Origin: Dryocosmus kuriphilus
Taxonomy: Eukaryota; Arthropoda; Insecta; Hymenoptera; Cynipidae
Length of the DNA: 64,000 nucleotides
Assembly: GCA_038277395.1 (NCBI GenBank)
Contig: CM076194.1
Location: 109,623,759 to 109,687,758 of the forward strand
Reading direction: 5' to 3'
Shown: positions 44,687 through 53,421 of the stretch, piece by piece
Layout of the letters: the number at the start of each line of letters is the position of its first letter
How positions within the stretch are numbered: the first letter of the stretch is position 1
The notes under the pieces: model-generated
Database searches by the model: none
What the model was told of the DNA's origin: nothing
Seen by the model: the letters and a program-made list of their open reading frames with translations, nothing else
Position numbers and translations under genes: made by a program

Positions 44687-47600
44687 GAAATTTCATGGTT
44701 CGTTGTCACATGCCAGGATGGAGTTACTGCAGTTCCTGGCACTTGGCTATCCTCAGATAATTCGACAGTCTGCTGGCCACCAAAAAAAGTTAAGAAATGT
44801 ATGTCGAAATATACTCCTGATTCGAGTTGGGTGGCACACAAGATTAATTTACTGCATGGACCATACGGTAGGTACTTTCTGCAAAGTTTTTTACGGAAAT
44901 ATTTGCGTATTTCCTAATGTTTGCTTCTGTTACAGATAACAAAGCACAGGCCATTGATGTCGAAATACAACTTGCATATATGTCAAGCTCTGACGAAAAT
45001 TATCGAAAAGTTGTTCCCAACCCGGATATGCAAAACAAGCGACCAAAAAGGCCAAAGCGAGTAAGTTCTTCTGAAGAGGATGAGTCGAGTAAGTGCTGGT
45101 ATTTAAAAAAAAAGTAAAATCATCATCTACAACTTGTATTTAATTGTCTGTTATAAACATCATTTAATGTAACTTATTTTGACGCAGATTATAATTTTCA
45201 TTTTAGGCGTAAAGCTGACGAAAGTTAAAGTACCGAAGCCACCATGGAGTTTTTCGAAGGTAGAACGATTGCTTTCCTCCAAGAATCCAAAACCTACAAT
45301 AACGAAATTTGAAGTGATTGCTCCAACGGAACGAATTCCATTGAGAACTTTAACATGTAATAATGTTGTCAATGGTAAGTATGCATGTCACAGAAAATTT
45401 GTTGTTTTAATTGTAGGATTAAAGAAATTGCTTAGTGTTCTTATTTCTACAGAGGGACCATTCAGAGGTTCAGAGGAATCCTGGGGACCCAGCCGCAAGC
45501 GAGCCGCGTCAAGAGGCAACAGGAATACTGGTTCTAACAATTCCAAGAGGCACCAGGAATCAAGGAAGCCTAGCAGAAAGCGAGACGAGTCAAGAGTCAA
45601 GAGCCATATTGAATCCAACGATTCGAGGGAACGCCGAGAGCCCTACAGCAAGCGAGGCAAGTCAAGAGGCAGCAGGAATACTGGGTCCAGCGATTCGAGG
45701 AAACACTGGAACCCTAGCAGCAAGCGAGACGAGTCAAGAGGCAGCAGGAATGCTAGATCCAACGATTCAAGGGAACACCAAGACCCCAGCAGCAAGCGAG
45801 ACGAGTCAAGAGGCAGCAGGAATGCTAAATCCAGCGATGCGAGCGTACACCGAGATCCCAGAAGCAAGCGAGACGATTCAAGAGGCAGCAGGAATGCTAA
45901 ATCCAGCGATGCGAGCGTACACCGAGATCCCAGAAGCAAGCGAGACGAGCCAAGAGGCAGCAGGAATGCTATATCCAACGATTCAAGGGAACACCAAGAC
46001 CCCAGCAGCAAGCGAGATGAGTCAAGAGGCAGCATGAATGCTAGATTCAGCGATTCAAGGGAACACCGAGACCCCAGCAGCAAGCGAGACGAGTCAAGAG
46101 GCAGCAGGAATGCTAAATCCAGCGATGCAAGCGTACACCGAGATCCCAGCAGCAAGCGAGATGAGTCAAGAGGCAGCAGGAATACTGGATCCAGCGATTC
46201 GAGGGAATACTGTAACCCCAGCAGAAAGCAAGACAAGTCAAGAGGCAGCAGGAATGCTAGATCCAGCGATTCGAGGGAAGACCGAGATCACAGCCGCAAG
46301 CAAGACGAGTCAAGAGGCAGCAGGAATGCTAGATCCAGCGATTCGAGGGAACACCGGAACTCCAGCAGCAAGCAAGACGAGTCAAGAGGCAGCAGGAATA
46401 CTGGACCCTGCGAGACAAACGATGAGATACTACATAAATTGCTTACTGATTGTGAGATAGGTATTTAGAAAATTGAATTTCCATTCAGCATTTTTCCCTA
46501 TTTCACATCGCTTTACTGCGAAATGAATGTTTTTTAATTTTACTAGCGTTTTTCATGAAGAAAACAAAAAGTACATATCATAGAAAAAAATTTTGTCTGA
46601 CAAAATTTGTAGATATTTTGTAGGTTACTATTTTTGCGGTTGAATTCTTTTCTGTATCTCAAATAGTTTAGCTGGAAAAAGCGAGTGTAAAATGTTTAAA
46701 AATCAGTTTTTGATGAATGAAACCATAAATGGTACCCTGTAAATTCCTTGTTTGTTAACTCCTTTCGAGCTCCTTAGGAACGTCCTATTATGCTTTATCT
46801 AGAATTGGGTACCTGAATTCTATGAAAACTCATGCATTCTTTTTTAGGTTTACGGAATGTAAATTCTACCACTATGCACATAAACGGCGGCACTGAAAAT
46901 ACGAGCCTTTCAACGTACGTACCTGAAGAGTATGGTTCTGGTTAGTATAACCAAAATTCTTGCATCTTATCAAAATTATCAGTTAAACATTTCTGTTGTT
47001 TGTATAATACAAAATAAAATTCAGAAAATACTGTTTATTGTTCTTTAAATTCTATTTGCTTCTTCTAGTAGAGATTCAAGATCGTGGGCAGGTACAGATG
47101 CCAGGGATGGGAGTCGAATTGACTGGTAACAGTTTTATTCAATTTTTCTGTAGATATTATAATCCTGTAAAAATAAATATTAAAAATGATGGAAAATAAT
47201 CTAATTTTCCATGTTGCAGAAAGAACTTCGTCAAGAGATATGTGCCATTATGATTGCATGTGCAGTAAGTATATAGATTACTTTAAGAAACTTTTTCTTT
47301 GTACTTATTTTGGAACATAATTTTTTTATAAAATTCGTGCTTTTTCCAGATGATTGTAGAACGCTGGGTCGGATTAAAGAGACATTAAACATAATACACG
47401 ATAAAGTAAATCACATCATTCTCGTGAATGAAGAGGACGTTCAGGTAAGAACGTTAAATTCGGAGCGCAATGATAATGAGACGCTGCCTAAACAGCCGCT
47501 AGGAACAGTTGATGAATTGGGAAAGTTCAATGAGTCTATTGAAACGAATTATCTCGCTTTAGAACAATTTGTAAGTATATTTATTAAACAATATATTAAT

Positions 47601-48384
47601 ATTTCTTATATAAGCTGCTTGTATCTCTGCACTCATATATTGCATTCCAAGGGATGAAACACATCGTTTGCAATGAGTGTGAAGTTTACTGGTCGAGCGA
47701 CGAGCGTTTCATCCAGAGTAATGTAAGCTTTTTTCCACAACACCTCCATTGAAAATTCGATTTTCAGTACCTATAGAGCGGAACGAAACAGAGTGTTTTC
47801 ATCACTTGAAAATTGTGGCATAGGCGGATGAAAAACTGTGACGTAACGGGATGAAAATTCTCTGTTTTTCCCCGCTCTAAGGCACTGAAAATCGGATTTT
47901 AAATAGAGGTGGTGTGAAAAATATTTTTTGTCCTTATTTATACAATAAATTTCATATCAATATGTGACTTTTATTTTCAGAGAAGAAAAGTACGTAGACG
48001 AGGCGGAAAAAATGCTGCGACAGCCGCCAGAGCGGTCATGGAACTAGTAATGACCAACAGTCTAGCTCGAGAGTACTCGTGGAAGGGCGTGAAAGGAAAC
48101 CGCAAGTTTCAAGATAAAACCATGTCAAACACTATTATAGGTTTGTGAAAAACTTGATATTTTTTAATTTTTAATATAAATTTGGAGAATCTGTCATATA
48201 TTTATGTAATTCGATATTTGAAATATTGTTTTAATTATCCTACTTGTGTGCTTCTGTTATTATTCCAGATGAGATTCTTCGAAGCTATCCAGGTTGTACT
48301 GTATGTGAAGTAGAAAAATCCATCGGAAATTGGCTGCGCAAAGCAGGTGATCGGATCAAGGCTGAGATAAGCAAAACATCGTAA
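44687..48384 (+). CDS. DUF4806-type transposon partner protein with SR-repeat domain
   Basis: Ten exons: 44687-44867, 44936-45088, 45207-45374, 45453-46460, 46848-46940, 47069-47125, 47220-47264, 47350-47570, 47981-48140 and 48269-48384. All are GT-AG, phases match, and the total is 2202 nt with no internal stop. The first listed exon starts at a splice acceptor, so the ATG is further upstream. The N-terminus has the family's VVTCQDGVTAVPGTWL and CWPP motifs. A basic linker follows (QNKRPKRPKR). Exon 4 encodes the 24-residue SR-rich repeats. The last exons encode the DUF4806 end (YPGCTVCEVEKSIGNWLRKA). The function is unknown. Its place behind the Tnp2-like gene suggests a role in the same element, and SR repeats suggest a nuclear/RNA-linked setting. 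Confidence 0.8.
45490..46406 (+). repeat. 72-bp minisatellite encoding the SR-rich domain (~13 units)
   Basis: A 72-nt unit repeated about 12-13 times, translating to units like SKRDESRGSRNAKSSDASVH plus HRDP. The length is a multiple of three, so all units stay in frame. Two adjacent units (about 45795-45940) are nearly identical, showing recent expansion. It lies wholly within exon 4 of the DUF4806 gene. Confidence 0.95.
47735..47927. mobile_element. MITE in intron of the DUF4806 gene
   Basis: Inverted arms of about 60 bp (CCACAACACCTCC..CGATTTTCAGTACCTATAGA against TCTAAGGCACTGAAAATCGG..GAGGTGG). The centre has ATGAAAA-type inverted words. No ORF. It lies between exons 47350-47570 and 47981-48140 and leaves the splice sites intact. 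Confidence 0.8.
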
Positions 48385-48500
48385 CCAAATCTTAGGCTAG
48401 TCGTCGTAAAAATTTATAGTAGTACTATTTCAGTTGCAGAATTTCTTCTCTCTGGTTCTAAAAAAACGTATCGCAAATGAGTATTCGTTAGAAATGTTTA

Positions 48501-49000
48501 NNNNNNNNNNNNNNNNNNNNNNNNNNNNNNNNNNNNNNNNNNNNNNNNNNNNNNNNNNNNNNNNNNNNNNNNNNNNNNNNNNNNNNNNNNNNNNNNNNNN
48601 NNNNNNNNNNNNNNNNNNNNNNNNNNNNNNNNNNNNNNNNNNNNNNNNNNNNNNNNNNNNNNNNNNNNNNNNNNNNNNNNNNNNNNNNNNNNNNNNNNNN
48701 NNNNNNNNNNNNNNNNNNNNNNNNNNNNNNNNNNNNNNNNNNNNNNNNNNNNNNNNNNNNNNNNNNNNNNNNNNNNNNNNNNNNNNNNNNNNNNNNNNNN
48801 NNNNNNNNNNNNNNNNNNNNNNNNNNNNNNNNNNNNNNNNNNNNNNNNNNNNNNNNNNNNNNNNNNNNNNNNNNNNNNNNNNNNNNNNNNNNNNNNNNNN
48901 NNNNNNNNNNNNNNNNNNNNNNNNNNNNNNNNNNNNNNNNNNNNNNNNNNNNNNNNNNNNNNNNNNNNNNNNNNNNNNNNNNNNNNNNNNNNNNNNNNNN
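48501..49000. other. Assembly gap, exactly 500 N
   Basis: A second placeholder gap. It hides the right end of the Tnp2/DUF4806 transposon and the junction back into the PLA2 gene. Confidence 0.99.
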
Positions 49001-49350
49001 TGCCATTTGAATTGCACTTGCCTGGTTACCAGTACTGTGGACCAGGTACTAAGCTAGCAAAACGATTAGCGCGAGCTGATCCAGGAATAAATCCACTGGA
49101 CGAAGTTTGCAAAGATCGCGATAATGCTTATTCACAAAATAGGGAGAACCTTGAGGCTAGAAACGTAGCTAATAGAGCACTAGCTGAAAAAGCTTGGAGA
49201 CGTGTACTTGCTAAAGAAGCGGGTATAGTTGAAAAAGCAGGTGCTTGGGGAATAGCAAACACTATGAAAGATAAATCTAAGTTTGGCATGGGTCTCAAGA
49301 ATAAAAAAAAAGCCTGCTACTACACTAAGAAAAATCGTTATGGCAGCTAA
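49001..49350 (+). pseudogene. Polinton PLA2-like domain protein (5' part missing)
   Basis: The frame is open from the gap. It shows LHLPGYQYCGPGTKLAKRL (calcium-loop-like YCGPG) followed by DPGINPLDEVCKDRDNAYS, where the family's catalytic HD pair reads RD, so the key histidine is replaced. A Lys/Arg-rich helical tail follows, ending at 49350. This phospholipase-A2-like fold occurs in parvovirus capsids and in Polinton/adintovirus-type elements, where it is thought to help cross membranes. Its 5' stub lies at 31000-31038. Confidence 0.85.
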
Positions 49351-49752
49351 AAAATCAATGATTTCGGGTAATGGTGCACAAACTGTCATCAAGTCTGCAT
49401 TAAGAGGTGCACGCAATGCTGTAAAAAGAGCTGGTGGAAAGAGGAAAATTAATAAGCCTCGTATTCTACCTGTTCCAACTAAGGTGGGTGGTTTTCCTTC
49501 TTTCACGTTCTAATACCCATTTTTTGCGGGTCTAAGTGCAACTGGAGCACTAGCAGGTGGAGCGGCTGGTATTACAAAAGCTGTGAATGATGCAAATTCT
49601 GCAAAACGTCAACTTACAGAGAGTAAACGTCATAATGAAACGATGGAAGCCATTGCTTTGGGGAAAGGTCTTTATTTAAAACCATATAAACAAGGACTAG
49701 GACTTCATCTCAAAGGAGCAGGACTTAAATGCAAGTCACAAAACTTAAAGTG
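49340..49752 (+). pseudogene. Basic core/minor structural protein of the Polinton, frameshifted
   Basis: ATG at 49340 (MAAKKSMISGNG), with a Lys/Arg-rich N-terminal half, then PRILPVPTKVGGF. A frameshift lies near 49505-49535, after which AGLSATGALAGGAAGITKA (a hydrophobic Ala/Gly segment) and ALGKGLYLKPYKQGLGLHLK follow. This combination is characteristic of the virion core-like protein of adintovirus/Polinton elements. It overlaps the PLA2 3' end and the protease start, a compact viral-type arrangement. Confidence 0.8.
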
Positions 49753-50115
49753 AAGCTACCTCATCGAGCATTGACTGATGCAGATTTACTTAAATCCGCG
49801 AAATGTTTTAATATACCACATTTTCGAGGTGTTTTTATGCGAAATGGATTGACAGAAGGTGGATCACGTATGTAAATATGAAATTGCTATTGTTAAACTT
49901 GATGATAGAAAAGTACCAGGAACACACTGGTGTGCCTATAAAAAGATTAACAATAAAGTAATTTATTTTGATAGCTTTGGTAATCTTCGACCACCTTTGG
50001 ATCTCTCATAAAGTATATACAATATAACATATATCAAAATTATGCTACATTCGTTTGTACACATTTATGTTTACAATTTCTGTGTCGTCAATTAAAATCT
50101 AAAAGTTTTTATAAT
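49731..50115 (+). pseudogene. Adenain-like cysteine protease, frameshifted
   Basis: From the ATG near 49731: LPHRALTDADLLKSAK, then IPHFRGVFMRN. A frameshift lies near 49866. GTHWCAYKK (catalytic His) and VIYFDSFGNLRPP follow. A stop and a second frameshift lie near 50008, then FVCTHLCLQFLC, which carries the expected catalytic Cys region. All active-site segments are recognisable but lie in different frames, so the gene is dead. In Polintons this enzyme matures the capsid. Confidence 0.85.
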
Positions 50116-50169
50116 CTATATATGTGTTGAAATATGTAATATGAAGTCAGTGCAAGGCTAGCCATCAAC

Positions 50170-50862
50170 ATGGATGATTCATTGACACTAATATTATCGG
50201 GAACTTATTCAATTCTGGAGACGAACTATTTTCCATCGATTGAATTGTCTCCTTACAAAAATTACACGCTCGGTCTTGTTGAATTTCTAACCTTTAATTC
50301 AATTCCAAACGTGGATATTGGTCAAAATAAATTTTATGTGAATAATAAAGAGTACACAATAACTACAGGTATTTATGAGATGAATGACATACAGCGCTAT
50401 CTGCAGAATGTTTTAGCAACTGAGGGTATTGAAATTCACATCAAGCAAAACAATAATACTCTGAAAAGTGAAATTTTATTGCAATCGAGATATAAATTTT
50501 GAACCTGAAGATTCTATTGGTCGTTTGCTGGGATTTTCTCCACGCAGACTAGAAGCTAAAAAGTTTTTATAAATCTGATCAACTGGCATCAATCATAAAA
50601 GTGAAAGCTCTCAGAGTTGAGTGCAGTATAACTACAGGTGCATATATTAATGGACAAAAAGTACATACTATTCACGAATTTTTTCCTGTAGTACCACCTG
50701 GATATAAGACAGTGGAAGTACCTTTTCATGTCATTTACTTACCAGTCGCCGTACAGTCAATAGATCATATACAGCTCCGTATAGTTGATCAAGACGGACA
50801 TTTGGTTAATTTTCGTGGAGAAGTTATAATAATTAGACTACATATCAAGTCTCTGAAAAAAT
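50170..50862 (+). pseudogene. Polinton penton (minor capsid, single jelly-roll), frameshifted
   Basis: ATG at 50170. The N-terminal half has YKNYTLGLVEFLTFNSIPNV and GIYEMNDIQRYLQ. Frameshifts lie near 50490 and 50570. The C-terminal half has ECSITTGAYINGQKVHTIHE, VPPGYKTVEVP, IDHIQLRIVDQDG and LVNFRGE, all family hallmarks. The order protease-penton-major capsid is as expected. Non-functional. Confidence 0.87.
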
Positions 50863-51390
50863 AATAATGTGTATTGTTTTCAATAAAAAGTTTGGTTTTG
50901 GTTATAATAAAGCAGCACCATGTCACAAACTAATCAGTCAACAAAGAGCAGTTAAAGGGCTAGCACCTCAAAACGTGCTATTCCTGAAACATCAAGGCCT
51001 GGAAGTCAGAAAACGAGAATAAAGAAATTCAAGATTTTTTGCACCTGTGTTTCTATTTTTGTTTATCGACGTTTAATTGTTTGCTATGGAAGGGGGAATT
51101 TTATACATTCAAACACCAATCATCTTTGGTGAATCAACTGCTCACTGTGAAGTCCATGCACATCAGCCTTATGCCTCATCAACTTATTTCAATAACAGTG
51201 ATGAAATTCGAATTGCTGTGCAAAACCAAGATCACTGTCTCCTACCAGAGCAAGCAAAAGTTCACTTCACGTACACGGAAGATTGGTAAGGATTGATGGA
51301 ACACCAGAGGCTACTACAGTGTGTAGAGACTCGCTATTAGGTCTTAATACAGACCGACTAGCGTGAACTTCAGTAGCTCATCGACAACGT

Positions 51391-51455
51391 CACCATCTGC
51401 GCGCTCAGGGAAGTTAAGCAGCATCGAGCGCGCCTACATCTCGGATGGGTGATCG
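51391..51455 (+). other. 5S-rRNA-like segment in LTR 1
   Basis: AAGTTAAGCAGCATCGAGCG and CTCGGATGGGTGATCG align with the internal control region of eukaryotic 5S rRNA (box A-like GAAGCTAAGCAG.. and the CTTGGATGGGAGACCG box C region). Full 5S rRNA is not present. Equivalent segments lie at 52093-52157 and 52755-52820. Confidence 0.75.
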
Positions 51456-51484
51456 TAGAATCACATCTCTCCTCGTATCCCCAA

Positions 51485-51561
51485 GGCGTCTGTGGCAGGG
51501 TTCACTTGTGTAGATCAGCCACACTGATGAGTCCACACAAGTGGACCCGGGACGAAACGCC
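51485..51561 (+). ncRNA. Type III hammerhead ribozyme, copy 1
   Basis: Stem III GGCGT (51485-51489) pairs with ACGCC (51557-51561). The cleavage site is after C51490 (GUC). Stem I TGTGGC (51491-51496) pairs with GCCACA (51518-51523). The conserved core is CTGATGA (51524-51530) and GAA (51554-51556). Stem II GTCC (51531-51534) pairs with GGAC (51550-51553). Loop I ACTTGTGT-type bases (51503-51511) are exactly complementary to loop II ACACAAGTG (51535-51543), a possible kissing interaction. Confidence 0.92.
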
Positions 51562-52010
51562 GGTAACCAACGCGGTTACCCAAACAGCTTTTGGAGTCTA
51601 CTACGGGTCAGTCAGGAAACTACTATACCATCGGCATAGACTTCCTATAGTGGTGACCCCGGCAAAAAAGAACACGCAAACCTTCAACAACTCTGATTGG
51701 TTTACTTCGGACACCGCCCTGGCTCCGCCTTTCTGGTTCTTCGACACTTGGAACAAGAGCTCTTCTTGGTCACTCCGACGCAACTAGCCTTGTCTACAGC
51801 TTGGATCTTCAGCTGAGTTTCGCACAGCGGCTTTGGTCACCCGCTCAACTCCTGCTCTCCAGCTTCAAAGTCGCGACGATCGCAGCACGCGCTCCCGTTC
51901 TCGCGCATTCGAACCAAACCAGCCGTCTTTCTCAGCAACATGCTCTCCGACGACCATCAGTTACCATCAACAAGCATCGTCCCAACAATCATCATCGTGC
52001 CTACGTCACT

Positions 52011-52020
52011 AGGGGGGGAG
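52011..52020 (+). promoter_or_regulatory. Polypurine tract before LTR 2
   Basis: AGGGGGGGAG, three bases before LTR 2; the expected plus-strand primer site of an LTR retroelement. The matching position before LTR 3 has been lost. Confidence 0.7.
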
Positions 52021-52023
52021 TAC

Positions 52024-52351
52024 CGTAGGGACTCGCTATTAGGTCTTAATACAGACCGACTAGCGTGAACTTTAGTACCACATCGACAACGTCACCATCT
52101 GCGCGCTCAGGGAAGTTAAGCAGCATCGAGCGCGCCTACATCTCGGATGGGTGATCGGAGAATCACATCTCTCCTCGTATCCCCAAGGCGTCTGTGGCAG
52201 GGTTCACTTGTGTAATCAGCCATGCTGATGAGTCCACACATGTGGACCCGGGACGAAACGCCGGTAACCAACGCGGTTACCCAAACAGCTTTTGGAGTCT
52301 ACCATGGGTTAGTCAGGAACCTACTATACCATACGAAATAGACTTCCTACA
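52024..52351 (+). repeat. LTR 2 of the hammerhead element
   Basis: 328 bp; starts CGTAGGGACTCG (first base T to C) and ends CTTCCTACA, followed by GTGGTGACCCCGG. Carries a 5S-like segment (52093-52157) and hammerhead copy 2. Confidence 0.9.
52187..52262 (+). ncRNA. Type III hammerhead ribozyme, copy 2
   Basis: Core CTGATGA and CGAAA retained and stem III GGCGT/ACGCC intact. Stem I has changes (GCCATG in place of GCCACA) and loop II reads ACACATGTG. Probably weaker than copies 1 and 3. Confidence 0.85.
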
Positions 52352-52689
52352 GTGGTGACCCCGGCAAAAAAAGAACACGCAAACCTTCTACATCTACGAT
52401 TGGTCAACATTCGGACATCGCATCGCCCTGGCTCTGCCCTCGTCTGGTTCTTCAACAAATTGGAACAAGAGCTCTTCTTCGTCACTTCGACGCAACTAGC
52501 CTTATCCACAGCTTGGATCTTTAGCTGAGTTTTCGCGCAGCGGCTTGGTCACCCGCTCAGCTCACGCTCTCCAGCTTCAAAGTCGCGACGGTCGCAGAAC
52601 GCGCTCCCATTCTCGCGCATTCGAACCAAGCCAAGCGGTCTTTCTCAGCAACATGCTCTCCGACGACCATCACAGCATCGTCCCAACCA

Positions 52690-53016
52690 CCGGACTCGCT
52701 ATTAGGTCTTAATACAGGCCGACTAGCGTGAACTTCAGTAGCTCATCGACAGCGTCACCATCTGCGCGCTCAGGGAAGTTAAGCAGCATCGAGCGCGCCT
52801 ACACCTCGGATGGGTGATCGGAGAATCACATCTCTCCTCGTATCCCCAAGGCGTCTGTGGCAGAGTTTACTTGTGTAAATCAGCCACACTGATGAGTCCA
52901 CACAAGTGGACCCGGGACGAAACGCCGGTAACCAAGGCGGTTACCCAAACAGCTTTTGGAGTCTACTACGGGTCAGTCAGGAAACTACTATACCATCGGT
53001 ATATAGACTTCCTACA
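52690..53016 (+). repeat. LTR 3 of the hammerhead element
   Basis: The first few bases (TGTAG) are missing at the junction with the second internal region. Ends CTTCCTACA directly before the AGTG target duplication. Carries a 5S-like segment (52755-52820) and hammerhead copy 3. Confidence 0.88.
52850..52926 (+). ncRNA. Type III hammerhead ribozyme, copy 3
   Basis: Stem III, GUC cleavage site, stem I TGTGGC/GCCACA, CTGATGA core, stem II GTCC/GGAC and GAAA are all intact. The loop I-loop II complement is kept with one G-U pair. Confidence 0.92.
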
Positions 53017-53421
53017 AGTGTTAGTTTCTAATGCCATCTGTCATTTGTTTGAAGAAGCAAGATATGAAATCAATGCAATAGAAATTGATGGAAACAAAAA
53101 TGTTGGGCTCACTAGCCTCATGGAAAATTATATATCTTTAAATCCCAGCCAATCACGTTACATTGAAAATACTGGTTGGCTTGAAATAAATAACAATGAC
53201 CAATCATTAAGCAACACTACAAGTTATTTTGACGTATCTGTACCTCTTTTCATGATATTTGGCTTTGCTGAAGATTATCACAAAGTCATTGTCAATGCTA
53301 AACATGAACTTATTTTGACAAGATCAAAAAGTGATGCAAATGCAATCTTGCAAACAGCTCCCAATGAGCAGTATAAAATTGAAATTAATAAAGTTGAGTG
53401 GCTATTATCCAGCCTTAGATT

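Larger units (their letters stand above)
31039..48500. other. 17.5-kb nested insertion inside the PLA2 gene
   Basis: From 31039 to the second N gap no Polinton gene is present. The block holds GACGTC-type repeats, degenerate AT-rich repeats, a hAT copy and the two-gene Tnp2/DUF4806 transposon. Polinton genes resume directly after the gap in the expected order and strand. This implies serial insertions into the PLA2 locus, provided the gap joins the correct contigs. Confidence 0.6.
51322..51649 (+). repeat. LTR 1 of the hammerhead element
   Basis: 328 bp; begins TGTAGAGACTCG and ends CTTCCTATA. Contains the 5S-like segment at 51391-51455 and the hammerhead at 51485-51561. A PBS-like site follows at 51650-51663. 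Confidence 0.9.
51322..53016 (+). mobile_element. Retrozyme/TRIM-like non-coding LTR element with hammerhead ribozymes
   Basis: The structure is LTR-internal-LTR-internal-LTR with no ORF. The outer ends are TGTAG..CTACA and the target duplication is AGTG (51318-51321, 53017-53020), inserted in the capsid gene. Two LTRs are 328 bp. A PBS-like TGGTGACCCCGGC follows LTR1 and LTR2 directly, and a purine tract, AGGGGGGGAG (52011-52020), precedes LTR2. Every LTR contains a 5S-rRNA-like segment and a type III hammerhead ribozyme. Distances between successive cleavage sites are 702 and 663 nt, in the size range of plant retrozyme circular RNAs. It must rely on another retrotransposon for reverse transcriptase and integrase. 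Confidence 0.9.

Noticed and set aside
45435..46460. Long plus-strand alternative frames and a ~197-residue minus-strand frame over the SR repeats
   Set aside because: They are by-products of a 72-bp repeat unit that is a multiple of three; only the frame joined by phase-consistent splicing to the DUF4806 exons is credible.
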